From NCBI RefSeq assembly GCF_020921035.1, contig NC_063157.1, positions 8,406,001 through 8,470,000 on the forward strand: 64,000 nucleotides of DNA, read 5' to 3'. The translations under genes and the position numbers were made by a program. Positions 46,923-58,944 of this stretch are shown here, one piece after another. How positions within the stretch are numbered: the first letter of the stretch is position 1; every line of letters starts with the position of its first letter. The notes beneath the pieces were generated by a model, which was given only the letters and a program-made list of their open reading frames with translations, was not told where the DNA came from and made no database searches. The DNA is from Rhodamnia argentea. Its lineage: Eukaryota; Streptophyta; Magnoliopsida; Myrtales; Myrtaceae.

Positions 46923-47651
46923 TGATTTCTATTTGTTTTGCAGAAAATAACTTCCAAGAAAATATTTTCCGAATTTTTCGGCATTTAGTTCTTCGAAAAT
47001 AAGCTAGTCAATGAATATATCTTCCACCGTGGAAAAAAAAATCCTGAAAAAGGGAGAACATATTTTTCTTCTTTTGAAAAGAGAAAAATATTTTCCCTCA
47101 ATTTTCTTTCCTTCAATCCTTCATATTCCTTTTCTTTTTAACTGTTTTTCTAAATAGATTCAGAATTTTATAATACTTGTGTTTTTCTGTTTTTTTTTTT
47201 CAATTTTTCCTTTTTTCTTTTCTTTTTTTCTTTTATTTCTTGTTCTTCTTTTGACAGTCACCAGCCTGGAGCCTCGCTAAATCGGCAAGCTCTCTCGATA
47301 TCGACGGGATAAAGACCAGTAGAGATAAGAAGAAACTAAAAATTATTTAAAAAAAACTCAAAAATAAAAGGAATTATTACAAAGTTCGGGTTTTGTTCTT
47401 AAATTACAAAATCTGTCTACTTTGGCGCCGGTCATGTCACGTAAGACAATCGGGTCCATATCAGCAATTTTCGACTAAATGACGATGTAGAAAATCAAAT
47501 CGGATTTTCCATACCAAATGACGGAAAATATTTTCCATGTCATTTTTCAGGTATAAACCAAATACCAGAAAATATTGTCATCCTCTTGGAAAATGACTTC
47601 CTGAAAAATATTTTGCAAAAGCGCCATATTTTTCGCCAAACAAATGGAGCC
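46923..47651. mobile_element. Tourist-like (PIF/Harbinger) MITE, diverged copy
   Basis: The right end CAAACAAATGGAGCC is followed by TAA. The left end is degraded (TTCTATTTGTTTTGCAGAAA). The interior is shared with the better-preserved copy at 53393-54077, including TTTCAGGTATAAACCAAATA against TTTTAGGTTTAAACCAAACA. Confidence 0.6.
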
Positions 47652-48057
47652 TAACATTTAGAAACGGCTTGCCCCATATCTTTTCTCTGGTTTAAAATGA
47701 TAATTCAATCCTTTAAAATTACAATTTAAATTTGTTGAGTCTACTTAAATTTTTTTTATGGAAAAATATCTACTTACTAGGATTTTTCTATTTGTGATTT
47801 CAATACTGTTGGCTAATCATTTTCCTCTTTAAATTCTCTAATATAATGCTAAATTAAGCAAATAAATGAGAAGCCATGAGAAGTCAAGAAAAAATTGAAA
47901 CCAGCGGAACCAGTCTCCCGAATGACATTCCACCGTGCATTTTGCAAAATGGCGATACTGTTGGCTAATCATTTTCCTAATTCTATGGATCCGATAAGAC
48001 GGGAGTTGAAATCAGCCGTTTATAGATTTTCCGCATAATTTTTTTTTATTTTTAGAA

Positions 48058-48330
48058 GGAAGACCATGGCAACACTTCTGCTTTAGAAAACAACTTATAG
48101 AGAGAAGTTGATTTTTCTACTTCCGCATCTGAGCAGAAGTTGATTTTTCTGCTTCCGAGAAGAAGTAAAATTCAAGTGGCTCCAAAACTACTTTTGAAAG
48201 CGAAAAAAAATGCTCTAGAAATAGAAAAATGAAGTTGTATAATCAAAATGGATTTCTGCTGCGAAAGTTGCGTTACCAAAATGATTTTTGAAACAGAAAT
48301 TCTACTTTAGAAGTATTGTCATGTGCGCCC
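48058..48330. mobile_element. MITE family M3, copy 2
   Basis: Ends GACCATGGCAACACTTCT (left) and AGTATTGTCATGTGCGCCC (right, inverted). Lies inside the tandem unit, so it was present before that duplication (partner 54524-54766). Confidence 0.65.
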
Positions 48331-49123
48331 ATCTTTTTGGCTACTGTACATGAGGCCCAACCAAGCGCTTGAACTCCGTAACCCATGAAGATGGGATGTC
48401 CAGTTTGAGCCGCCGGGGATGGATTCTCATGAGTCATCAATTCAATAAACATATCTTCAATTATCATCAAATGAAAAAAAAAATTCGATCACAAAGTATA
48501 TCACGCTTAAAATTGCAGTCCTTTTCGCTTTTGTAAATTACGATGCTCTACGTGTTCCCTAAAGTTCACTCAGTATATATTATATTCGTATATCTATAGT
48601 AATGTCAAACTTATCCAATCATTAAGAATTCAAACATTCATACCGACGACTTACGTTGCTTGACAAAATGTACAAGTGTTAAGATGGAGACTTCATGCGT
48701 GACTCTGGTTTTATGAAAATCGAAGCTTGCTTGCATTTCAAAGGCACCGATTTAAGTATTTTAGCTTTTGAAATAGATGACGTGCCATATTGCATCAAAA
48801 GTCTCCAAAATAAGGTTATTTTAATCAGCTAAAGTCCAGGGTACACGTGTCCTTTCGTGACCCTTGCACTTAGTTTTATAAATCAGTAGTTTCTATTGGC
48901 CTACGCATTGGTTTTTTTCACATAGAAAAATAATTTCGAATAGCAAATTAAAGTCGCGAAGAGCCAAAGTTGCATGTCCAAGTTGCTTAAACTTTCTTAC
49001 AATGCAAGTGATGAGGAGAGGGACCGGTGCTACAGAAACATTAACGTGGGTCATAGAAAGACTGCATATGTATAATGCTTCTCATTGATTAAACAAGTTT
49101 GAGAAACTCATTTCTAGGATTGA

Positions 49124-49308
49124 TGTGTGAAATTTGGAATTGACTCACGAAGACGCCTTTTGAGGCGTCTGTAATACGTAGCTTCGAAACTTCAAAATTA
49201 AGCATGTTAAGCTGAGAGCACACAGATATGCCAAAAGATAAAATCATGAGGCTCTGTATGTAACAGCGACAACGGATTGTAGCTTGAGCAAGTTAATTTA
49301 TAATGTCA
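49124..49308 (+). mobile_element. TRIM-like 5' LTR remnant, unit 1
   Basis: Starts TGTGAAATTTGGAATTGACT and ends TAATTTATAATGTCAC. This is a shorter, diverged relative of the LTRs at 52219-52436 and 55945-56163. Its continuation (primer site and interior) is found after the 49309-52005 insertion. Confidence 0.6.
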
Positions 49309-52005
49309 CGCTTTTTAGGATTAGTGTTATCACATATAAGGGGTGAATAGGTGATTTCAACATCACATTTATCCCAAGTTAGTTGGGATCGGTGGTCGAT
49401 GAACCCAAAAATAAATAAAATAAAGCAAGACCGATTGAGGGGAAATAAATAATTATATAAAAATAAAAATATATAAATATATATAGGAAAAAAAGGATTA
49501 AAAAGAACAGCTTGGAACATAGGAATTCTGCCTCTCCACAATGCTAATAGCTTTCCTCCACTCCGTCCTAAGATAAACCGTACGCCAATCTATTTCCCAC
49601 TTCATTAAATGTTGTTTTACTACTTTCCCCCAAGTAAGTTTCAGCCGACCTCTTCCTTTCTTCATGTGATGCTCTCGGTAACAAACTTATGTTTTTACCG
49701 AAGCATCTAAGGATCTTCGAAAAATATGCCCGGATCATCTCAATCTATGTTATCTCATCTTTTCTACCACCGATACGACTCCAACTTTTCGTCAAATATC
49801 TTCATTTCTTATCTTATCCATCCTTATATGACTACACATCCATTTTAACATTCTCATTTTCGCTACTCCCATTTTATGCTTATGTTGCCTCCGTGTTGGA
49901 TATAAATAAAAACGCTCAGACCTTCATTTAGATCCGAGATACCCTCGGATGGAGCGACATGCACGATTCTACTATCATAGTATATAAACAAAAACATTAA
50001 GGGATAGATATGTACATAGAGTTTATAGTGGTTCGGTTTTGTTCAAGCCTACATCTACTTCTTCACGCCGGGCACCAATCAACTGGATTCCACTAGTGAA
50101 AAGCTCAAAGGTTACAATTTGGTGAATAGACTTCCACTCTAACACTCTTACACTTGAATGTTCTCCCCTAAGTATTACAGTGTCGGATCAAAAGTATATG
50201 AAGGATGTGAAGCTCTCTTGATCTTGGAATTTAAGATTTTGTTCTCTCGTGCGTGCGCTTTTCAGCCTTGAGGGGTGAAGGCCTGAATTTCTTCTGTTTA
50301 ATTAGCGAGCAAAACAAGTTTTGTAGTGACAATTATGTGGAGAATATGAGGAATTATATGAAGTTAAACAATATATGATTTTGAGTTTTGGTGTTAGGTT
50401 ATGAGTTATGGACGACAACATTACAAGGTTATGTTTTGATCCGGTTGAGTTGTCCTGAAAATTGATTGCAAATGGACTACTTAAGATCGAACCCACTAAA
50501 ACACCTATATAAAAACCCTCCCTCTCTGTCTACACTCATTCTCTCTTTTCTCTCTCTTCATGTGACCCCCTCCCCTCGTGAGATTCGCCCCAACTCGAGA
50601 CCCATGCCATGCCTCTCTCGCCGCTTGAGCTTGCCACCGATGGTGACGGCAGCGGCTCTTGCGACCTCGGCTCACTCCGACGACCCTTTCTTGCCCCCCC
50701 TCAAGCTCCAACGCCGCTTGTTTCTCTCCCTCAAGCTCTCGGCTGCGAAAGGAAGGAGTTGAGCTCCATTTAGCCGCGAATTAGCTTCATCTTCGCTAGG
50801 TTTCAATCCCGAGGCAAGTGAAGCTTCTAACTCTTTTGCTTACTTGCCGATTTATCGTACGATTGGCTGCGATACGATACTTTAGAAATGGGTATATGAA
50901 ACTGAAGATCATCTTGCATGTGCTAGGAAACGAGATTGATTTGACGATCCATTGCTTGAATTGCCAATTGTGAATCATGGGTATATTGATTATGTAGTCT
51001 AATAGCGTGAATTTCTGTTGAACGATCTTGAATTTGAGTTGCCCGAACCATGGAGGTTTGGCCGTGCGTGTGGTATAAGTGTAAGGTGTGTGGTTATGAG
51101 TTCTGGACCTTATTTTTGGTTATGCGTGTGGAGTATGGTGTTAGAGTGTCTTCGGATTGACTTGTTGCAGTGTCGAGTTGCATTGCGTCTAAAGAATCAA
51201 GGCATGAGTTGTGTGTTCTGGTGTAAAAAAATGTGTGTTTGAGCTTGTACGAGATGGAAGTTTATGGGATGAGTTCCGAGTAGTATGGCCGATTGCTCGT
51301 TTATAGTTCAGTAAGCTTCCACATGCGCCCTCTAATATATACGTAATATGAGATTAAAACAAAACTCGTAAGCGGGGTGACGTCCTTGGACGTCGCGGCT
51401 CTTTCACGACGTCTCTTTTTATACTCCTCCATCTTCAATTACCCATTGCAAGATCTCCAGAGAATCGCTCTCCAAAGTTCCTGTTTGGACGAGACCGTAT
51501 ATAAAGAATTTCGTAGCCGTTTATGTCGACAAAGGAAAGAATCCCTCGTTGGATCAAATCGCTCATACAATTATGATCTTGAGTTTTCATAGATGGAGTT
51601 TTTCATTAGGTGAGTCATTTTCGTCTCCCTTAATCTACGTCATTGATCGATCTTCAAGAAAGAATCTCCAAGTACAAATCCAGTTTGTTTTGCTAGCCGT
51701 TGTAATATGTCAATTAAATCATCTTGAATATAACTCTTGATTATTTGGTTGTTGCATGTGAAATACTTCCTCAGAGCTTGAGCTTCGCTACAACGTCTAA
51801 GCTCCCTACTCACATCCGAGCTCCACACAGTGTCTAAGTCCCTTAAAACATGTCTCGAGTGTTGCTTGCCGATTCAATCTTATGTAACTTGATTCGTACA
51901 CCTTTGGATAATCTGCAAAATAATATTTCACTATATTAATTTAAATATTAAAGAATATAGATTGTTTTGTCAACTTCAAAATCAATTAGAGTTTTTCTCA
52001 ATAAT
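49309..52005. other. Composite insertion splitting a TRIM-like element
   Basis: Absent from the corresponding place of the second tandem unit (55717/55718). It holds an RTE-like LINE fragment (49310-49950) and LTR-like sequence. The part at 50020-50125 (TATAGTGGTTCGGTTTTGTT, AAGCCTACATCTACTTCTTC) is typical of plant LTRs. CTATATAAAAACCCTCC at 50504 is a plausible LTR TATA box, followed by a Pro/Ser-rich frame at 50466-50762. No intact gene was seen. Confidence 0.55.
49310..49950 (-). mobile_element. RTE-type LINE fragment (3' end of ORF)
   Basis: On the minus strand about 49675-49505 reads HHMKKGRGRLKLTWGKVVKQ, then EWRKAISIVERQ. This resembles the C-terminal tail of plant RTE-type LINE proteins (GRGRPK.TW..V....). 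The downstream segment TCCCAACTAACTTGGGATAA (minus strand) is a common RTE 3' sequence. The 5' part is lost and stops are present. Confidence 0.55.
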
Positions 52006-52218
52006 AATATAGTATCAGAGCGGGACCCCCTCAAGTAGGTGTGCGGTTCAACTACGAATCACGCGGTAACAACCCATTCCTATGAGGGCAAGGAGTGATT
52101 GCTTGGATTAGAGGACTCGAACAAAGAGCGGTTATTGGTAAACTTTTAGGATGGCCAATTGGGTAGGTATGAACCGAATTGCACATCAAACTGGGGGAGA
52201 GCTTTCCTAGACTTTGCT

Positions 52219-52436
52219 TGTGAAAAGTAGAATTAACTCTCGAAGATGCCTTTTGATATAACAACAATGCTTAGCTTTGAAATTCAAAGCTAAGTGTGCT
52301 CAGGTGGAAGAACCATCAGCATGGGTGACCTCCTAGGAAAATGTCGTCTTGTGTGTCAAAGGACAAAATCGTAAGACTTAGAAAGGGATAGAACAAAGCA
52401 GACAATACATTGAGTGAGTTAATTTAGGATGTCATA
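52219..52436 (+). mobile_element. TRIM-like 3' LTR, unit 1
   Basis: About 218 bp, TGTGAAAAGTAGAATTAACT ... TTAATTTAGGATGTCATA. Upstream, 52008-52218 is the short interior, starting with a primer-site-like AGTATCAGAGCGGG and ending in a purine-rich GGGGGAGAG. There is no coding capacity, fitting a terminal-repeat retrotransposon in miniature. Confidence 0.6.
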
Positions 52437-52471
52437 TCATGACTATGGAGATTGAGGGTGTGGTACGAGCT

Positions 52472-52474
<3 letters not shown>

Positions 52475-52517
<43 letters not shown>
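52475..52517. repeat. (GA)n microsatellite, unit 1
   Basis: About 21 GA units directly after the TRIM-like LTR. The orthologous place of unit 2 also carries a (longer) GA run. Confidence 0.9.
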
Positions 52518-52521
<4 letters not shown>

Positions 52522-53392
52522 CAAACGGACAGACGAGGGGGGAGCTAGGAAGAGGCATAAAGAGAGAAGGATCGAGAGAGAGACGAGGGTGGCATTGTGC
52601 AACTGCGGTGGCAGTATTAGCTGTTGGTAATAGCGTGATGCAGTACTACACTTTTAGTAGAGAGAGATATTAGGGTTTAATTTGTGACTCCGTGCTTGCC
52701 AAGCACGTGGCATGGATCTCCAACAACTAAAAAAAATGGTTGGTTGATGGATGTAGAGTGTGGAAACAGGCTCCTAATTTTGTGAGAGATGTTTTCGTCA
52801 AAAGGGTGAGTTGGTTGGGTTTGGGCTGAGCTGAAAATGATCCGATCAAAATTGACCAATTTTTGTGCAATATAAATCTAATGACTCATGTCCAAGCTCT
52901 CTCATATTACTGAAAAACACTTCACTATTTGACCAAATCTAGAAACTCATACTCAAGCTGAAGTAAGAGCGCGGAGTGAGTAAGCGCAAAATCAAGTGAG
53001 AGCGAGCAAAAATGAAGGGAGACACATAGCGATGGATTGTGTCTAAGTAAGTTGTGAATCTGTTTAACATATATTATCCGAGGTTTTACCATTCTAAGCT
53101 CATTTATGACCCACTTGCTTAATATAATTAATTCATATGACAACTCAGTCCATTAAATATGGGTTAAAAAAAGAGGAAAATATTTTTAATTCCTTCCGAT
53201 AGCTTCCTGTTTTTCTCAACTTAATTGAGGATTAGATTAGAGGATTTGAAAAGCAAAATTATTAGCTAAAAACATCAAAATCATAAGTGAAAAAACCCCA
53301 ATTAGTGGAAAATTTTGAATATGAGGAACGGGAAATTAATGTAAGTAACGAAATACAAGATAAACACAAGTAAAAAAAAATACTATTGTTAA

Positions 53393-54077
53393 GGCTCCGT
53401 TTGTTTTACGAAAAATAACTTTTAGGAAAAATTTTTACGGATTTTTTTTTCGTTTAGCTCACGGAAAATAAGCTAGTCAACAAATATATTTTCCACTCAT
53501 AGAAAAAACACCTTGAAAAAATGGGAATATATTTTTCTCTTTTTGGAAAAAGAAAAATATTTTTCTTCATCTTTCTTCCCTTCAATCCTTCATATTTCTT
53601 TTCTTTTTAACTGTTTTTTTACGTAAATTCAGAATTTATAACATTTTTGTTTTTTTTTTTTTTTTTTTTTTTTCAATTTTACCTTTTTATTTTATTTTTT
53701 TATTTTATTTCTTCATCTTCTGGCCATTGTCGGCCTCAGGCGAGGCTCCACCTCGCTTGATCCAGCGAGCTTGCCCAAAACCAGCAAGATAGAGAATGAC
53801 CGAGGTAAAAAGAAAAGATAATAAACAAAATAAAAGTTATTAAGAAAGATTCAGAATTTTTTTTAAATTACAGAACTACCCATATCAGCAATTCCCAACT
53901 AAATGACAACACAGAAAATCAAGTCGAATTTTTCATACCAAACGACGAAAAATATTTTCCAGTTCATTTTTTAGGTTTAAACCAAACACCGAGAAATATC
54001 ATCATTTTCTTGAAAAATGACTTCCTGAAAAATATTTTTTTCAAAAATGTCATATTTTTCGCTAAACAAACGGAGCC
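53393..54077. mobile_element. Tourist-like (PIF/Harbinger) MITE, 685 bp
   Basis: Terminal inverted repeats GGCTCCGTTTGTTTTACGAA and (right) TTCGCTAAACAAACGGAGCC, flanked on both sides by TAA (53390-53392 and 54078-54080). A 3-bp TAA target duplication and GGCTCCGTTTG-type ends fit Tourist/PIF-Harbinger MITEs. The middle has poly(T) and no coding frame. Confidence 0.85.
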
Positions 54078-54523
54078 TAACATTTGGGAAGGACTTGACC
54101 GAAATCTTTTCTCTGGTGGAGAATGATATTCAATCCTTGAAAAATTGCAATTTAAAATTTTGTTAGTCTACTTAAATCTTTTCTTTGATGGAAAAATATC
54201 CACTTACTGGGATTTTTCTATTTGTGATTTCAATACTGTTAGCTAATTATTTTCCTTTTTAAATTCTCTAATATAATGCTAAATTAAGCAAAGCAATAAG
54301 AAGCCAGGGGAAGTCAAGAAAAATTGAAACCAGTGGAACCGATCTCCTTGTTTCCTCAATAAAAAAGTGTGATGACATTCCACTGTGCATTTTGCAAAAT
54401 GACTGTACTGTTAGCTAATCATTTTCCTAATTTCATGGATCCAATAAGATGGGAGCTGAAATTAGCCATATACGGATTTTCGACTATTTTTTTTTTTTTT
54501 TTTTTTGTATCTCTAGAAGTTAA

Positions 54524-54766
54524 GGGTCCACATGGCAACAATTTTACTCTAGAAATCAACTTTTAGCCAAAAATGTATTTTTCTACTTCTGCTTCTGAGC
54601 AGAAATTGATTTTTTTACTTTTTGATAGAAGTAAATTTTTTGTTATTCTGTAAGTGGCTTCAAAATTGCTGCTGGAGCAAAAAAAAAATTACTCCAGAAG
54701 TAAAAAGAAAAATGAAGTTGTATAACCAAACGAATTAGTGTTCCAGAAGTATTGTCATGCGCGCCC
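54524..54766. mobile_element. MITE family M3, copy 3
   Basis: Ends GGGTCCACATGGCAACAATT (left) and AGTATTGTCATGCGCGCCC (right, inverted), flanked by TAA on both sides (54521-54523 and 54767-54769). Confidence 0.75.
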
Positions 54767-55717
54767 TAAGCTTTTCAGCTACTGTATATGAGGCCCAATC
54801 AAACGCTCGAACTTCGTAATCCGTGAAGATAGAATGTCCATTTTGAGCCGCCGGAGATGGATTCCCAAATGCCCACGTTGTTGTTTTTTTCACTCATCAA
54901 TTCAATAATCATACGTTCAATCATCATCAAATGAAAAAAAGAAAAGAAAATCGATTACAAAATTTGTAAGATCACAATTAAAATTGCAGTCATTTTCGCT
55001 TTTCTATATTATGAAGCGCGACGACGTGTTTCCTAAAGTTCACTCAGTATAAGAATATTAATATTTGTATAAAGTTATTTATTATAATGTCAAACTTCAA
55101 CATTTATACCGACGACTTACATTGCTTGATAAAATGTACAAGTGTTAAGATGGAGATTGTCTATTCATGCGTGATTCAGGTTTTATGAAAGTCGTAGCTT
55201 GCTTGCATTTCTAAAGATACCAATTGATTATTTTAATGTTGTCGAAATAGATGATGTGCCATATTGCTTATCCGAGAATCATAAGTCTCCAAAATAGGGT
55301 TATTTAATCAGTTAAAATACAGGGTGAACGGGTCTTTTCGTGACCCTTGCTCTTAGTGTTATAAACCAGGAGTTTCTATTGGCTTCCACATTGGTTATAT
55401 TTACGTAGAAAAATCATTTCGAAGAGCAAATTAAAGTCGCAAAGAACCAAAGTTGCATGTCGAACTTGCTTAAAGTTTCGTACAATGCAAGTGATGAGGA
55501 AAAGGACCAGCGCCACAGAAACATAACGTGGGTCCTAGAAAGACTGCATGTGTATAATGCTTCTTGTTGATTAATTAAGCTTGAGAAACTCATTTCTTGG
55601 ATGGGTAACCTTTTGAAAAAGTGCCCACATATACGTCAAAGAATAAAACCATGAGGCTCTCTATATGTAACAGGAAAAATGGATTATAAATCGAGTGAGT
55701 TAATTTAGGATGTCACA

Positions 55718-56163
55718 ATATGGTATCAAAACGGGACCCCCTCCAATAGATGTGTAGTTCAGCTACTAACCACGCGGAAGCTGGTGAGACTATAACAACT
55801 CGTTCCTATGAGGGCGAGGAGTGATTGCTTGGGCTAGAGGGGTCGGACAAAGAACGACTACTAGCATGCTTTTAGGATGGCGAATTGAGAAGGTATGAAT
55901 CGAATTGAGCATCAAACCGAGGGAGAGCGTTCGTATAATTTACTTGTGAAAAGTGGAATTAACTCTCAAAGATTCCTTTTGATATGACGACAACATTTAG
56001 CTTCGAAACTCCAAAACTAAGTGTGCTCGGGTGGAAGAAACATTAGCATGAGTGATCCCCTAGGAAAGTATCGCCTCATGCTTCAAAGGACAAAATCGTG
56101 AGACTTAGTCTGGGATGGAACAAAGTAGATAGTATCTCGAGTGAGTTAATTCATGATGTCACA
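55718..56163 (+). mobile_element. TRIM-like interior and 3' LTR, unit 2
   Basis: The interior (55718-55944) begins ATATGGTATCAAAACGGGAC, a diverged tRNA-iMet primer site just after the 5' LTR end TGTCACA at 55711-55717. The 3' LTR runs 55945-56163 (TGTGAAAAGTGGAATTAACT ... TCATGATGTCACA). The 5' LTR is shortened on its left side. Confidence 0.65.
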
Positions 56164-56199
56164 TCATGACTATCCAAATTGAGGATGGTGGCGCGAGCT

Positions 56200-56200
<1 letters not shown>

Positions 56201-56260
<60 letters not shown>
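56201..56260. repeat. (GA)n microsatellite, unit 2
   Basis: About 29 GA units, longer than the partner in unit 1; likely polymorphic. Confidence 0.9.
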
Positions 56261-56262
<2 letters not shown>

Positions 56263-57639
56263 CAAGGGAGAGACCCGAGGGTGGCGTCGTGCAATTGCGG
56301 TGGCAGTATTGACCATTGGCAATGGCGTGATGCAGTACCGCACTTTTAGTAGAGAGAGATATTAGGGTTTAATTTGTGACTTTGTGCTTGTCGGGCACGT
56401 GGCATGGATCTCCAACAACTAAAAAAAAGGTTACGTTTGATGGATGTAGAGTGTGGAAACGGGGCTCTTAAATCTGTGAGAAATGTTTTCGTCAAACGGG
56501 TGGGATGATCGGGTTTGGATTGAGTGATCCGACCAAAATTGACCAATTTATATGCAACAGAAATCTAATGACCCATACCTATATCCCATATTACCAAAAA
56601 ACACACTTCAATATTTGACCAAATCTAAAAAATCTGTGCCCAAACTGAAGTAAGAGCATGGAGTCAGCAAGTGCAAGATCGAGTGAGGGCGAAAAAGAGT
56701 GAAGAGAGAGTTACAAAGATTTTAACATATATTATCCTAGGATTTACCATTCTAAGCTCATTTATGACCCACTTACTTAATATAATTAATTCATATGACA
56801 ACTCGGTCTATTAAATATGGGTTAAGAAACTGGTTTATGGCCCATTTTAATAGGTTACTCGTAAACAACTGATCAAAGAAGTTTTCTCCTGATTGGTAGA
56901 TTACAAATTATGAATATCGCGATAAACAGCCATTCCTTGCAACAACGATAGAGGACTGCTCCTCACGATCAAAGAGTCACAAGAAGTATGTATCGTCTCG
57001 CCGCACTCGACGCTCAAGCCTCGACTCCCTCCTGTGTCCGGGAGGGCCCGGCGCAACAGGAGGATTCTCTTTGGTCCCCTCATCATCTAATCATAGATGG
57101 AAGGAAAAAAAGGGGCAAAACTGCACGTCATGGCTTTCCTGTCGCTCTCTCCTCTGTCGAAATATTCCAAGTCACAGCCTTGTTGATGGAGAAATTTGGG
57201 CTTTTAATTAAATTGCTGCCAGTCTGTGACCAATCCCAAGAGGAGGAGTTGGGAATTTGGCCAATCCCTAGAAGGTTGAATGAGCTAAGCTGTTCCCCAC
57301 ACTCTCACCTCTTACTTTTACTATATTGAGAAAATTGACCAAATCTCTCAACTTGTGCAAAATCCGACGATCTACGTGAACCCAAAAAGAAAAAAAAAAT
57401 AGCGCCAAAAAAAAAATCAGACGATCTATGACGGGCACTTCTCAACTACGCATATGAGTCGGGTCAACATCTAATATCAAATCTATCTCTTGTTTCTTAG
57501 TAACCAAATCGTCCCGTCTACTTATTTTACTTAACCAAGGTCGGTTCATGGTACAAAGGGGTCAACATAGCTATCTCGAACAGTTCACGTGGCTCGTGGG
57601 AATTGTTAGGATTTGATGCACAATCACAACGAAGTAAAG

Positions 57640-57650
57640 AGAGAGAGAGA

Positions 57651-57696
<46 letters not shown>
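57640..57696. repeat. Compound (GA)n(CA)n microsatellite
   Basis: AGAGAGAGAGAGAC followed by about 20 CA units. It yields artificial Thr-His or Cys-Val frames that are not genes. Confidence 0.95.
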
Positions 57697-57698
<2 letters not shown>

Positions 57699-58469
57699 TT
57701 GGATGAGCAAAACCCCCATGCTTTTCTGTGGATGAAGAGTATGAAGCACACCCCAACAGGGATGAAATTGACAGTGTGTGATTTTTGAGAAAATATCAAA
57801 GTCATAATCGTAGTTATCACCTTAATCACTTGCGTCGACTTGGCGATTAGAGATGGATTCGAACGCCTTTGTGCTTGGATTGCTCATCTCGATCTTCTAA
57901 TACTGAGTCCAATTCATGAGGTTTAAGAGCGTCTCGTGACTTAGGGATTCTCTAAATGGTGGTTCTCTATGAATTTTGATTGCATGGTTCTCTAAACGGT
58001 CGATTCTGATTGGTCGACAATTATATAAGTATAGCAACACTTAAAGGTCTCCCACTGAATCATGAGTCATACGTAAACGGCTAGCTAGTTGCTCATTAAT
58101 ATAATACCTTCCCTTGACACATATAATAAGACAATGTAAACAATTTAGATTCGAAACGCAACTAAAGAAATCTTTGCCAATCATTCGATTACTTAATCCA
58201 ACCTCTCCAATGCTCATCGCAGCTTGGACCTTGTGCGGTAGAAAGATTGCGATATCAATCAGGGGGCGTCATGATCGAGTCCAATCTCGACCTAATTAGT
58301 GACGACACCAACCGGCTAATCGTATGTACTAGGGTGCAACAATAGAAACGAAATCCAAGTGACGCTGGTTCCATGGAGCTGGTAGGAAAGAAGGAAGAAG
58401 AAGAAGAACTGTTTGAAGAGTAGTTAAAAGTTAGATGGGGTTCGGGTGTGCTTCAGCCAATGAGGGTAG

Positions 58470-58476
58470 ACCAACC
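58470..58476 (+). promoter_or_regulatory. AC-type (MYB) element in laccase promoter
   Basis: ACCAACC matches the AC-II element bound by secondary-wall MYBs (MYB46/58/63 class), about 340 bp upstream of the probable TATA box. The match is exact but only 7 bp, so the role is inference from the gene's identity. Confidence 0.45.
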
Positions 58477-58812
58477 TAAGTAGGGTTTCCTCACTGCCGA
58501 GTCAGTGTAGCTCAAACATTAGTAGCTTTAGTTACTAGCTTAATTGGAAAGAGAGAGAGAGAGAACAGTTACTTCTTTTGTCTTCTCGTTCTCTATCTTT
58601 CGGGTGTCTTTTGCCCCCTAAAGGTGGTCTTCGTTTGATGGATAACTAAACCTATTCGTGTCGTACGTGTCAAAGAAACCAAAGAAGGTTCTGGCTTCTA
58701 GCGAGAAGGAAAGGAATATCCACGAAATTTCGAGTATAGTATATGTATTCTTTGGTTCAAGTTGTAAGCTAAAACGACATGGCAACAGAGGAGCAGAGGA
58801 CGAGGACTTGGT

Positions 58813-58819
58813 TATAAAG
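58813..58819 (+). promoter_or_regulatory. Probable TATA box of laccase
   Basis: TATAAAG lies 126 bp before the start codon. The following leader has a (GAA)n run (58849-58875) and a (GA)n run (58917-58941), common in plant 5' UTRs. Confidence 0.55.
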
Positions 58820-58944
58820 TCTAGGGTTGACGGTCACAACCTGCTCTCCAAGAAGAAGAAGAAGAAGAAGAAGAAAAGGGAGCAAAAATTGTCTGCCTCT
58901 AACATACATACACACAGAGGAGAGAGAGAGAGAGAGAGAGGGAG

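Larger units (their letters stand above)
46905..53165. repeat. Tandem duplicated unit, copy 1 (interrupted)
   Basis: The parts 46905-49308 and 52006-53165 are together similar, in order, to 53393-56828. Landmarks: TTCTATTTGTTTTGC... to AATGGAGCCTAACATTT, GAGGCCCAACCAAGCGCTTG, GCATATGTATAATGCTTCTC, then (after the interruption) ATAGTATCAGAGCGGGACCC, TGCAACTGCGGTGGCAGTAT and GTGGCATGGATCTCCAACAA. The 2.7 kb at 49309-52005 is missing from copy 2 and is therefore an insertion. Confidence 0.8.
53393..56828. repeat. Tandem duplicated unit, copy 2 (uninterrupted)
   Basis: About 3.4 kb holding, in order, a Tourist-like MITE, an M3 MITE, unique sequence, a TRIM-like element, a GA run, and the TGGCATGGATCTCCAACAAC block. 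It corresponds to 46905-49308 plus 52006-53165. The copies are clearly diverged, with many substitutions and indels. Confidence 0.8.
56829..58600. other. Gene-free spacer upstream of laccase
   Basis: Contains the GA/CA microsatellite at 57640-57696 and otherwise nothing recognised. A plus-strand frame at 56988-57329 has no family resemblance. Confidence 0.5.

Noticed and set aside
50466-50762. 98-residue Pro/Ser/Leu-rich frame
   Set aside because: Lies just after a TATA-like box in LTR-like sequence, without homology; probably leader/LTR sequence.
57527-57829. Cys-Val and Thr-His repeat proteins
   Set aside because: Produced by the GA/CA microsatellite read in different frames.
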